From contig JBMNOE010000005.1 in the NCBI GenBank assembly GCA_050942895.1, forward strand, positions 62,001 to 126,000: a DNA stretch of 64,000 nucleotides, given 5' to 3'. The position numbers and the translations under genes were made by a program. Positions 42,539-50,654 of this stretch are shown piece after piece. Positions within the stretch are counted from its first letter, which is position 1. Every line of letters begins with the position of its first letter. The notes under the pieces were generated by a model. That model did not search any database and had not been told where the DNA came from. It saw only the letters and a program-made list of their open reading frames with translations. This DNA comes from JBNRMR01 sp050942895 (GTDB lineage: Bacteria; Bacillota; Clostridia; Christensenellales; UBA1750).

Positions 42539-42573
42539 CCCCAAATATGAAGGAAAGCATGTGAGGTTGTTTT

Positions 42574-43665
42574 ATGCAGTATAAAAGTAATTTTCCCCAG
42601 GTCAAGCGCCGGCTGGCCAGCCTCTACAGTAAAGAGGGCACAGACCGGATTTTTGCTCGCTTTGATATCGGCCAGCAGGTGATCACGGACTATGCGGCAG
42701 AATATGCGGAAAAATGCAAGGAAAAGGGGTACCCAGACATTGCTGCGCGGGCAGCTTTTTGGGATCGATATCTGCGCCAGTATGCGGACCTTATTGACGA
42801 CGGCGTCCCGGCTGCCTATATGTCCGAGCTGGATCAGGGGCTATACGCGGCTGTGACGGGCAGCAAAATTGCCTTTTCCTTTGACGAAAAGACAGGCTGG
42901 ATCTCATCCATGAGTTACCCGCTGGACAAGCAGCCCGAAGAAATCCACCCTGTGTTTGACAACGAAGGGGTTTGGTACAGGCGTTATATGGATCAGATGC
43001 GGGTATTCCGCGAGGCGTCCCGGGGCAAGTTCGGCGTGTCCCATTTTATACTTATAGATGGGCTGAACTTCCTGTTTGAGCTGCGCGGGGCAACAAATAC
43101 ATATTATGATGTGCTTGAAAACCCGGACTTTGCAAAGCGAATAGCTAACTTTGCTTTTTCGCTGAATGTGAAAATACAAAACGACTATTTCCGTGAAATC
43201 GGCCTTTATGAGGGCGGCACCGTTTCCAATATGGCCGGCTGGGTGCCCGGAAGGATCGTTTCTGAGAGCGTTGATCCCTTCCATCTGGCGTCTCCGGCGT
43301 TTTTTGAGCAATGGGGCAGGGAAAATGTGCAGATGATGTTTGACCGCTTTGACGGCGGCGTCCTGCACCTGCACTCCAACGGCCACCATCTTTTGGAAAG
43401 TGTGCGCAGCCTTCGGGGGCTAAAGGCAATAATGCTGCTGGAAGAATCCACCGCGCCGCCGCCATGGCAGAAAGTAGGCGAGCTCAACGAAAAGGCGCAG
43501 GGAGTGCCTCTTGTGGTTTCAATACCTTTTGACAGCTTTATACAGGGCATGGACAAGCGCAGTCTGCCCGGCGGTGTGCTCTACCATGTCATAGGCGCCA
43601 AGAGCGCCAAGCAGGCCAACGAAGCCATGCGCCAAGCACTTGAATACCGCGCTTCCAAGGCATAA
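42574..43665 (+). CDS. uroporphyrinogen decarboxylase superfamily protein (1 of 3)
   Basis: 363 residues. URO-D/methyltransferase-like barrel: FDGGVLHLHSNGHHLLESVRSL corresponds to the HSCG-type active-site strand of MtaA/CmuA/UroD, and AGWVPGRIVSESVDPFHLASPAFFE to the preceding segment. There are no haem-pathway genes around, so porphyrin synthesis is unlikely. It is the most divergent of three superfamily members in this operon. Function unknown; methyl transfer or decarboxylation on a sugar-derived compound is conjecture. Confidence 0.75.
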   Translation: MQYKSNFPQVKRRLASLYSKEGTDRIFARFDIGQQVITDYAAEYAEKCKEKGYPDIAARAAFWDRYLRQYADLIDDGVPAAYMSELDQGLYAAVTGSKIAFSFDEKTGWISSMSYPLDKQPEEIHPVFDNEGVWYRRYMDQMRVFREASRGKFGVSHFILIDGLNFLFELRGATNTYYDVLENPDFAKRIANFAFSLNVKIQNDYFREIGLYEGGTVSNMAGWVPGRIVSESVDPFHLASPAFFEQWGRENVQMMFDRFDGGVLHLHSNGHHLLESVRSLRGLKAIMLLEESTAPPPWQKVGELNEKAQGVPLVVSIPFDSFIQGMDKRSLPGGVLYHVIGAKSAKQANEAMRQALEYRASKA

Positions 43666-43762
43666 AGGTAAATGTGCATTTTTTTAGCTTTATGGAAATT
43701 TAGAAGAGATTCTGCAGGTATTGGCAAAAACAGAGAAAATAGAAAACAGGAGGACAGTTGCC

Positions 43763-44836
43763 ATGCTACCATTCCGCCCGAAAATGACGGACCTAAACGA
43801 AGTTTTGAAGATCAAACAGGAGCCGGACGGTAAAAACATATTGCGCATTCTGCGCGGAGAAAAGCCAACCCGCTCCACGCTTTTCGAGTTTTTTTTGAAT
43901 GTTCCGTTATACGAGCAGGCGACGGCTGATATCAGCTACCCGGAAAACACGCCGTATCTGCGCCAGCATAAGATGACCGACACCTTTTACCGGCTGGGTT
44001 ACGATTATATCAACATGTATGGAAATGATATGAAATTCCCATTGGGCGCAAAGCCGGACTCAAACGCGCGAACGACCTCCCTTAACAGCCAGGTCATGAT
44101 CACGGACCGCAAGAGTTTCAGGGAGTACCCCTGGCCTGATCCCTATGCCTTTCCAACGGACCGCATCGATATAATCCGCGATTATCTGCACCCTGATATG
44201 CTGATGAGCATCTACTGCCCGGGCGGTGTGGAGGAAAACCTGATCGATATTGTAGGCTATGACAATCTTTGTTATATGCTGGCGGATGATCCGGACCTGG
44301 TAAAGGAAATTGCAGATGAGATAGGCTCGCGCCTGCTCGCCTATTATCAAATTTGCGCAAAGCACCCCGGCGCCGATATGTTTATCGTCAACGATGATTG
44401 GGGCTATGACAAGCAGACACTGCTTTCACCGTCGGATCTTCGCCATTACATAATTCCCTGGCATAAAAAATTTGTGCAGACCATCCACTCCCATGGAAAG
44501 CCGGCTGTGCTGCATTCATGTGGCAATCTTGCGCAGGTGATGGACGATATCATCGACGATATCGGCTACGACGGCAAGCACAGCTACGAGGACAAGATTC
44601 TGCCGGTGGAGGAGGCATACGAGCTTTATCATGGGCGCATCGCTGTTATGGGGGGCCTGGATGTGGACTATGTGATTCGCAACGATCCCGGCAATGTTTA
44701 TGCCCGCGCCTGCGCCATGCTTGAGCGCACAAAGGACCGTGGAGGTTATGCCTTGGGCACCGGAAACTCAGTGCCGGAATATGTGCCTACTGAAAATTAT
44801 CTGTCCATGATATCGGCCGCAATATTCAATCGATAG
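43763..44836 (+). CDS. uroporphyrinogen decarboxylase family protein, MtaA/CmuA-like (2 of 3)
   Basis: 357 residues from ATG 43763 with AGGAGG nine bases upstream; the TTG at 43721 is rejected. IHSHGKPAVLHSCGNL holds the His/Cys typical of Zn-dependent methylcobamide:CoM or THF methyltransferases of the UROD superfamily. MGGLDVDYVIRND and GGYALGTGNSVPEYVPTENY complete the fold. No corrinoid protein gene is visible nearby, which leaves the methyl donor, if any, unknown. Confidence 0.85.
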   Translation: MLPFRPKMTDLNEVLKIKQEPDGKNILRILRGEKPTRSTLFEFFLNVPLYEQATADISYPENTPYLRQHKMTDTFYRLGYDYINMYGNDMKFPLGAKPDSNARTTSLNSQVMITDRKSFREYPWPDPYAFPTDRIDIIRDYLHPDMLMSIYCPGGVEENLIDIVGYDNLCYMLADDPDLVKEIADEIGSRLLAYYQICAKHPGADMFIVNDDWGYDKQTLLSPSDLRHYIIPWHKKFVQTIHSHGKPAVLHSCGNLAQVMDDIIDDIGYDGKHSYEDKILPVEEAYELYHGRIAVMGGLDVDYVIRNDPGNVYARACAMLERTKDRGGYALGTGNSVPEYVPTENYLSMISAAIFNR

Positions 44837-44912
44837 ATGAAGGAAGCACATTCATCCCTTTGCCGGCGTGAGCTTTTACAATGGAGGATAACGGGAGGTT
44901 AAAAAAGATAAA

Positions 44913-46199
44913 ATGATATACAAAATTCCTTATGGAGACAGCACTCTTTCAATCGATCTGCCACAGGAGCAGGTGATCTACTGCGCATTGCCAAATTCAC
45001 CGCAGACGGCGCCCGAACCTGAGGGCCTGACCCGGGCTGCCTTTGAAAACCCGATAGGAACTCCAAGGCTGGAAGATATGCTGCGCGCGGGCATGAAGGT
45101 CGCTATTTTGGTGGACGATGCCACCCGCCCCACGCCCAAGCGCTTTCTTTTGCCATATGTGCTTGAGCGGCTGAAGCAGGCGGGAATACCGGACAGCGAC
45201 GTGAAATTAGTCGTATGTCTGGGAACGCACCGACCACTTACCCAGGGTGAGCTGGTTAGTTCTCTGGGGCAGGAGATGCTGGACCGCTTTAAGGTAGTCA
45301 ACCACGATTACAGCGATCAAAGCGGCTATGTGAGCCTGGGCATGACTGATTCGCAGATACCCGTTGAGATTTTAAAGGAAGTCGCGCAATGCGATTTCAA
45401 GATCGCCATTGGAAACATTGTCCCCCATATTTCTGCCGGATGGGGCGGAGGGGCGAAGATGGTTCAGCCGGGTGTGTGCAGCGAGGCTACCACCGCCTGT
45501 ACTCACATCATCGCCTGCACCAAACAAAATGTTCTGGAGGTTTGCGCAAATGCGGAAAACCTCTGCCGGCACGAGATCGAAAAAATTGCCGGCATGGTCG
45601 GTCTGGACTTCATCGTCAACACCGTGCTGGACGAGCGAAATCGAATTTTGGGGGTTTTTTGTGGGCATTACATAAAGGCTCATCGGGCGGGGGCGGACTT
45701 TGCCGGGCAGGTGTTCTGCCCAAAGGTTCCCGCCAGGGCGGATATCGTCATCGCTTCAGCGAACCCGGCTCAGATTGATTTCTGGCAGGGCTGCAAGCCC
45801 TATATTTATGCGCTCTATGGCTTAAAGCCCGGCGGTACGCTGATATTTGTCATCAGGGCTGAAGAAGGGCTTTGCGGCAATGCCATTAGCCATGAGGAAA
45901 CGATAAAGCGCTTTTGCCGCTTGCCGCTGGAAGATGTGCTTGAGGCGCTGGAGTCGGGGGAAATTGAGGACCTGATCGGTGCAGATACGCCGATATTTCT
46001 GGCGCAATTGCGGGAGCACGGCCGTGTTATTGTTGTGTCGGAAGGCATGACCCGCCAAGATGCCTGGTACTTATGCTTTGACTATGCTGAAAGCCTTAGC
46101 CAGGCCGTTGCCGAGGCTCTTGAGCGCCATGGTTCAAGGGCTACCATAGGCATTATTCCCTATGCGGGGGAAACGATTGTTCGACCTGATAAAAAATAA
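44913..46199 (+). CDS. LarA-like nickel-pincer racemase/epimerase (DUF2088 family)
   Basis: 428 residues, GGGAGG upstream. The active-site set of lactate racemase LarA lines up with an offset of two: His106 in CLGTHRPL, His172 and Lys182 in PHISAGWGGGAKMVQPG, His198 in ACTHII, plus LVDDATRPTP near 67-76. The Lys carries the nickel pyridinium-bisthiocarboxylate cofactor in LarA. Relatives racemise or epimerise alpha-hydroxy acids including sugar acids, so an epimerisation in a sugar-acid pathway is plausible here. The cofactor-making genes larB, larC and larE are not in the window. Confidence 0.88.
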   Translation: MIYKIPYGDSTLSIDLPQEQVIYCALPNSPQTAPEPEGLTRAAFENPIGTPRLEDMLRAGMKVAILVDDATRPTPKRFLLPYVLERLKQAGIPDSDVKLVVCLGTHRPLTQGELVSSLGQEMLDRFKVVNHDYSDQSGYVSLGMTDSQIPVEILKEVAQCDFKIAIGNIVPHISAGWGGGAKMVQPGVCSEATTACTHIIACTKQNVLEVCANAENLCRHEIEKIAGMVGLDFIVNTVLDERNRILGVFCGHYIKAHRAGADFAGQVFCPKVPARADIVIASANPAQIDFWQGCKPYIYALYGLKPGGTLIFVIRAEEGLCGNAISHEETIKRFCRLPLEDVLEALESGEIEDLIGADTPIFLAQLREHGRVIVVSEGMTRQDAWYLCFDYAESLSQAVAEALERHGSRATIGIIPYAGETIVRPDKK

Positions 46200-46225
46200 A
46201 AATGATTAACAAGGAGGAGTTTCCC

Positions 46226-47284
46226 ATGCGAACACCATTAGCGCGCGCCGTTTTGGCCTCCGTTCGCTTTGAAAAGCCGGACTTTATTCCCGTTAGAATT
46301 TCCATAAACGGCGCCTGCTGGAATCATTACCCCCAGGAGGCGTTGTTTGATCTTAAAGAGTCGCATCCGCATCTGTTTCCGGGCTTTGTGCGGCCCAAGG
46401 GACGCTATGAGCCCAGGCATAAGCTGGTGGCGATGAAGGATCATCCCTATGTGGATAATTTCGGCTGCCTGTGGCAAACCTCGCAGGATGGGATCACCGG
46501 CACGGTTACAAGGCATCCCCTTAGCGATTGGTCTGACTATGAGGCATGGAAGCGTCCCGACCCGGCCGTTTGCACCGGCATCGGGCCCATCGATTGGGCG
46601 CAAAAAAAGGCTGAAATCGAGCAAAAACGCGCCAATGGCGATTTTATCGAGGTCGGTCTGCGCCATGGGCATACTTTTTTGCAGCTGTGCGATCTTCGCG
46701 GCTATGAAAACCTGATCTACGATATGGTGGATGAGGAGCCAAATTTGTTCAAGCTTCTGGAGGATGTGGAAGCATTCAACATGGGCATCGTTCAGCGGCT
46801 TTTAGATATGGACGTGGATCAGATGGATTATGCTGAGGATCTGGGCATGCAGGTGGGGCCGATGGTTTCGCCTGAGCATTTTCTAAAATATATCAAGCCC
46901 TCATACCAAAGGCTGATGAAGCCCGCTTTGGACAAGGGCGTGATTGTTCATATGCACTCCGACGGGGATATACGCGCTTTGGCCGACCATCTTATTGACA
47001 GCGGTGTGCAGGTAATAAACCTGCAGGATCTTGTAAACGGCATAGACTGGATTGCCGACAGATATCGCAGCAAAATCTGCGTGGAGCTGGACGTTGACCG
47101 CCAGAAGATCACTCGCTTTGGCACACCCAAACAGATTGACGCGCTGATTCGCGAGGAAGTGGAGAAAATCGGCACGCCTCAGGGCGGCTTGATGCTTCTG
47201 TATGGCCTGTATCCAGGCACGCCTTTGGAAAACGCAAAAGCGGTCCTTGATGCGCTGGAGCGATATTCATTCCACTATCAATAA
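46226..47284 (+). CDS. uroporphyrinogen decarboxylase superfamily protein (3 of 3)
   Basis: 352 residues from ATG 46226, served by AAGGAGGAG; the ATG at 46202 has none. LRHGHTFLQLCDLRGYENL, MDYAEDLGMQVGPMVSPEHF, VIVHMHSDGDIRALADHL and CVELDVDRQ outline the URO-D barrel. The Cys of the HSCG motif is replaced (HSDG), so zinc binding as in MtaA is doubtful, in contrast to the product of 43763-44836. It ends the sugar operon before the tandem repeat array. Confidence 0.82.
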   Translation: MRTPLARAVLASVRFEKPDFIPVRISINGACWNHYPQEALFDLKESHPHLFPGFVRPKGRYEPRHKLVAMKDHPYVDNFGCLWQTSQDGITGTVTRHPLSDWSDYEAWKRPDPAVCTGIGPIDWAQKKAEIEQKRANGDFIEVGLRHGHTFLQLCDLRGYENLIYDMVDEEPNLFKLLEDVEAFNMGIVQRLLDMDVDQMDYAEDLGMQVGPMVSPEHFLKYIKPSYQRLMKPALDKGVIVHMHSDGDIRALADHLIDSGVQVINLQDLVNGIDWIADRYRSKICVELDVDRQKITRFGTPKQIDALIREEVEKIGTPQGGLMLLYGLYPGTPLENAKAVLDALERYSFHYQ

Positions 47285-47386
47285 AGGCTATTGCCTGCGG
47301 CGGTGTCGAAGAAATATTTTCTTCAATCATCCTTAAGCTTTATGAAAGCAGAAGGCGTATTTGCTGCCCTTAGAATCGGCAATATA

Positions 47387-47415
47387 TTGTAATATTGATT
47401 TGTTTACGGTATAAT
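47387..47415 (+). promoter_or_regulatory. promoter at the 5' end of the 78-bp repeat array
   Basis: TTGTAA (47387-47392), a 17-base spacer and TATAAT (47410-47415). It lies in a degenerate leading copy of the tandem repeat and can drive the SDR/flavoprotein genes downstream. Confidence 0.7.
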
Positions 47416-47737
47416 TAATTTAGCAAATTTTGAAAAAATCCCGGGTTGAAGGTCCGAACAAGGGGAATCATCAGCAAACATGGTATAATAAGTTTAGCAA
47501 TTTCCGGAGGGAATCGCGGGTCGGCGGGGAACATCCGTCATTTGCACGCTGGCAAACATGGGAAAATAAGTTTAGCAATTTCCGGAGGGAAACGCGGGTT
47601 AGCGGGGAATATTCGTCATTTGCACGCTGGCAAACATGGGAAAATAAGTTTAGCAATTTCCGGAGGGAATCGCGGGTCGGCGGGGAATATTCGTCATTTG
47701 CACGCCGACAAACATGGGATAATAAACGCAAATTTAC
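47409..47737 (+). repeat. tandem 78-bp repeat array with embedded -10-like boxes and dyads
   Basis: Three full units (47475-47552, 47553-47630, 47631-47708) with an exact 78-bp period are flanked by a degenerate 74-bp leading copy (about 47409-47474) and a partial fourth (47709-47737). Each unit contains a -10-like box (TATAAT in the first, GAAAAT in the next two, GATAAT in the partial copy), TTTAGCAATTTC, a Shine-Dalgarno-like GGAGGGAA, and at unit junctions the dyad TTTGC-ACGCTG-GCAAA (47541-47556, 47619-47634). Because 78 is a multiple of three the array is open in several frames, but no start/ribosome-site pair supports translation. It fills most of the 473-base gap 47285-47757. Confidence 0.88.
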
Positions 47738-47757
47738 AAGTATTATGGAGGATAAAA

Positions 47758-48531
47758 ATGAAAAAGATTGCATTGGTCACAGGTTCGCGCAGGGGAATCG
47801 GCCTTGGAATAGTCAAGGCGCTGGGCAAAGAGGGCTACTTCCCGGTAGTTTCGGACATAATCAGCGCTGAGGACGCCCAAAGCGTGCTGGATGGTCTCAA
47901 GGCGGAGGGCATCGACGCCGCCTACATCAAATGCGACATATCCAACTCTGAGGACAGAAAGGCTGTTTTCAGCGAAATCAAAGAGAGGTTTGGCCGCATT
48001 GACCTTCTTGTGAACAACGCCGGCGTCGCCCCCAGAATTCGCCTTAACATACTTGAAACCACGGAAGAAAGCTTCGACTTTCTGATGAATGTGAACCTTC
48101 GGGGAACCTTCTTCATGTGCCAGGAGGCTGCAAACATGATGATCGCCATGCAGGCGCAGGGCCTTGAGGACTATTCGCCCAGAATCGTGAACATATCCTC
48201 GATGTCGGTGTACACGGCATCCACCAGCCGCGGCGAATACTGCATTTCAAAGGCGGGAATTGCCATGGTGACGATGCTTTTCGCGGACATGCTGGCGGAA
48301 AACGGCATACCCGTGTTCGAAGTTCGCCCGGGCATAATCGACACCGACATGGTGGCGACTGTCCACGAGAAATATGAGAAGCTCATCAGCGAGGGTGTCA
48401 CCCCCATAAGGCGTTTTGGCCTGCCCAGCGACGTTGCCAACTGCGTTTTAGCGGCGGCAAGCGGACTTTTGGACTTTTCCACCGGCCAGGTGCTGAACGC
48501 TGACGGCGGCTTCCATATCCGCAGAATATAA
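47758..48531 (+). CDS. short-chain dehydrogenase/reductase
   Basis: 257 residues from ATG 47758 with GGAGG at 47747-47751. Classical SDR: TGSRRGIGLG cofactor loop (8-17), NNAG (86-89), Ser147/Ser148 and Tyr161-x3-Lys165 (YCISK). The frame is open upstream through the repeat array, but the SDR fold begins exactly at this Met. With the flavoprotein and KDPG aldolase downstream it may oxidise a sugar or sugar acid; FabG-like proteins of this type are hard to assign. Confidence 0.92.
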   Translation: MKKIALVTGSRRGIGLGIVKALGKEGYFPVVSDIISAEDAQSVLDGLKAEGIDAAYIKCDISNSEDRKAVFSEIKERFGRIDLLVNNAGVAPRIRLNILETTEESFDFLMNVNLRGTFFMCQEAANMMIAMQAQGLEDYSPRIVNISSMSVYTASTSRGEYCISKAGIAMVTMLFADMLAENGIPVFEVRPGIIDTDMVATVHEKYEKLISEGVTPIRRFGLPSDVANCVLAAASGLLDFSTGQVLNADGGFHIRRI

Positions 48532-48550
48532 GCAGAGGTAGGTATTTCAT

Positions 48551-50509
48551 ATGATAACAAGGCAGATTAAAATAAGCGGGCTGGACATCCCCGTATACGG
48601 CATCGATACGATAATAATCGGCACGGGCTGCGCCGGGTATAACGCTGCGGACTGGCTTTACGACCTGGGCAGAAGGGATCTGGCCATAATAACCGAAGGG
48701 GTTAACATGGGCACTTCCCGCAACACCGGCAGCGATAAGCAGACCTATTACAAGCTGTCTTTGGCCTCCGACGGTTCCGACTCGGTGCGCGAAATGGCCC
48801 AAACCCTCTTTTCCGGCGGCGGCGTCAATGGGGACACGGCGCTGATAGAAGCGGCGTGTTCGGTCAAGTCATTCATAAAGCTGGCAAACCTGGGCGTGCC
48901 ATTTCCCACGAATCCTTACGGCGAATATGTGGGCTATAAAACCGACCATGACCCCCGCCAGAGGGCGACCTCCGCGGGGCCGCTGACATCAAAATATATG
49001 ACGGAATGCCTTCAGCGCTCGGTTGAAAAAAAGGGCATAAAGATATTTGACGGAATGCAGGCTGTGAAGCTCCTGAAGGATGGCGGAAAAGTCTGCGGAA
49101 TTCTCTGCGTGGACATGGCAATGGCCGATGAAGAAAACATGGGCTTCACCATTTTCGCGGTGAACAATGTGATTATGGCGACCGGCGGCCCGGCAGGGGT
49201 TTACTATAACAGTGTTTTCCCTGAGAGCCAGACCGGCGGCACAGGCCTTGCGCTGGAAGCGGGGGCCGTTGGCAACAATCTGCACGAATGGCAATACGGC
49301 CTTGCCTCAACAAAATTCCGCTGGAATGTTTCGGGGACATATCAGCAGGTTCTGCCGAAGTATATCGCTGTGGATAAGGACGGCAACGAGCGCGAATTTT
49401 TGCTGGACTATTTCGATGATCCCAAAAAGGCGCTGGACATGGTATTCCTGAAGGGTTATCAGTGGCCCTTTGACGTGACTAAGGTGAACGGCTCATCGAT
49501 AATCGATATCATCGTTCACAACGAGGTGTTTGGCAAGGGCAACAGGGTTTTTATGGACTTTAGAAGCGAGCCCGCCGGCCTTGAAAACGGCTTTGAAGGC
49601 CTTGCGGATGAGACATATAATTATCTTAAAAATTCAAATGCGCTGATTGAGCTTCCCATAGCCCGTCTGGCCAAGATGAACACAAAGGCCATCGAGCTTT
49701 ACCGCTCCAACGGCATCGATCTTTACTCAGAGCCTCTGGAGGTGAGCGTCTGCGCCCAGCATAACAACGGCGGCATCGCTGTGGATATGAATTGGCAGAG
49801 CAACATCGAAGGGCTTTATATCGCCGGTGAAGCGGCTGGAACATTCGGAACCTTCAGGCCCGGGGGCTCGGCCCTTAACTCCGCGCAGGTCGGTTCCATG
49901 CGGGCGGCGGAGCATATCGCCTTCTCCAAGGATGAAGCTGCGCCCGAGGGTGAGCTTTGCGCCGAAACGCTGGGGGATATATCCAGCTTGCTTGAAAACG
50001 TGAAGGGCGTTGAAGTTAAGCCGGGCGAGTCGAATGTTGTGGAAAAAAGGCTTGAAATGCAAAAGCTGATGAGCGATGTGGCCGCCCATATAAGACGGCC
50101 CAAGGGCATCGAGCAGGCAAAGAAGGAAATCTCATCAAGGCTTTCTGGTTTCTTTGGCGATGTAAAGATTTCCTCCAAGAGGGAGGTCGCCCACATGCTG
50201 AGGAACAGGGATATCATGATCACTCAACTCACGGTGCTTGAGTCAATCGGCAAGGTTTCCCAGGAGATCGGCAGCAAGGGCTCAGGCCTTGTTATCGACG
50301 AAAACGGACGGCAGATAATGCCCTCCCTTTCCGATTTCAGCTATAAGCCCGGCGCGGAAGGATTTAGCGGCGTTGCTCTCGCGGCGGAATATGGCGATGG
50401 CAGCGCAAGCTGTGAGTTCAGGCCGATTCGGCCCATGCCTAAGGGCGATGACTGGTTTGAAAATGTCTGGAATGACTATATAATAAGAACGCAAAGAGTG
50501 CATAAGTAG
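48551..50509 (+). CDS. FAD-binding fumarate-reductase/succinate-dehydrogenase-like flavoprotein
   Basis: 652 residues, AGAGGTAGG before the ATG. FAD fingerprint DTIIIGTGCAGYNAADWL near residue 19, then VIMATGGPAGVYYNSVFPESQTGGTGLALEAGA (flavoprotein signature region) and GLYIAGEAAGTFGTFRPGGSALNSAQVGSM near the C-terminal FAD motif. No signal peptide and no Fe-S or membrane subunit gene adjacent, so it is a soluble FrdA-like dehydrogenase rather than respiratory complex II. Substrate unknown; next to an SDR and KDPG aldolase a sugar-acid dehydrogenation is plausible. Confidence 0.85.
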   Translation: MITRQIKISGLDIPVYGIDTIIIGTGCAGYNAADWLYDLGRRDLAIITEGVNMGTSRNTGSDKQTYYKLSLASDGSDSVREMAQTLFSGGGVNGDTALIEAACSVKSFIKLANLGVPFPTNPYGEYVGYKTDHDPRQRATSAGPLTSKYMTECLQRSVEKKGIKIFDGMQAVKLLKDGGKVCGILCVDMAMADEENMGFTIFAVNNVIMATGGPAGVYYNSVFPESQTGGTGLALEAGAVGNNLHEWQYGLASTKFRWNVSGTYQQVLPKYIAVDKDGNEREFLLDYFDDPKKALDMVFLKGYQWPFDVTKVNGSSIIDIIVHNEVFGKGNRVFMDFRSEPAGLENGFEGLADETYNYLKNSNALIELPIARLAKMNTKAIELYRSNGIDLYSEPLEVSVCAQHNNGGIAVDMNWQSNIEGLYIAGEAAGTFGTFRPGGSALNSAQVGSMRAAEHIAFSKDEAAPEGELCAETLGDISSLLENVKGVEVKPGESNVVEKRLEMQKLMSDVAAHIRRPKGIEQAKKEISSRLSGFFGDVKISSKREVAHMLRNRDIMITQLTVLESIGKVSQEIGSKGSGLVIDENGRQIMPSLSDFSYKPGAEGFSGVALAAEYGDGSASCEFRPIRPMPKGDDWFENVWNDYIIRTQRVHK

Positions 50510-50616
50510 CAGTGTTTTTGCGGCGGCGGCTTTACACGCAGAACCCGCGGACCGCAATTTTTATGAAATTGCTAAACGCTATGAAAGAGGCTTGACCTAA
50601 ACTTTAACCGCTTCGC

Positions 50617-50635
50617 GCAGAAAATTATATTCTGC
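50617..50635 (+). promoter_or_regulatory. small dyad before the KDPG aldolase gene
   Basis: GCAGAA (50617-50622) and TTCTGC (50630-50635) flank TTATAT. TTGACC at 50592-50597 and a TATATT inside the dyad are not properly spaced, so a promoter here is only a suspicion. The gap 50510-50654 holds nothing else. Confidence 0.25.
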
Positions 50636-50654
50636 TAAAAGAAAAGGAGTTTTT

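Noticed and set aside
42574..47284. Haem biosynthesis (hemE) for the UroD-family genes
   Set aside because: Three divergent copies inside a sugar operon, altered active-site motifs and no other haem genes make porphyrin decarboxylation unlikely.
47475..47737. CRISPR array
   Set aside because: The units are contiguous 78-bp tandem copies without variable spacers, and no cas genes are near.
47446..48531. Continuous open frame through the 78-bp repeats fused to the SDR, giving a 361-residue protein with 26-residue repeats
   Set aside because: The repeat is open in several frames only because its length is a multiple of three and it has few stops. The start would be a TTG without a ribosome site, whereas ATG 47758 has a good GGAGG and begins the SDR fold exactly.
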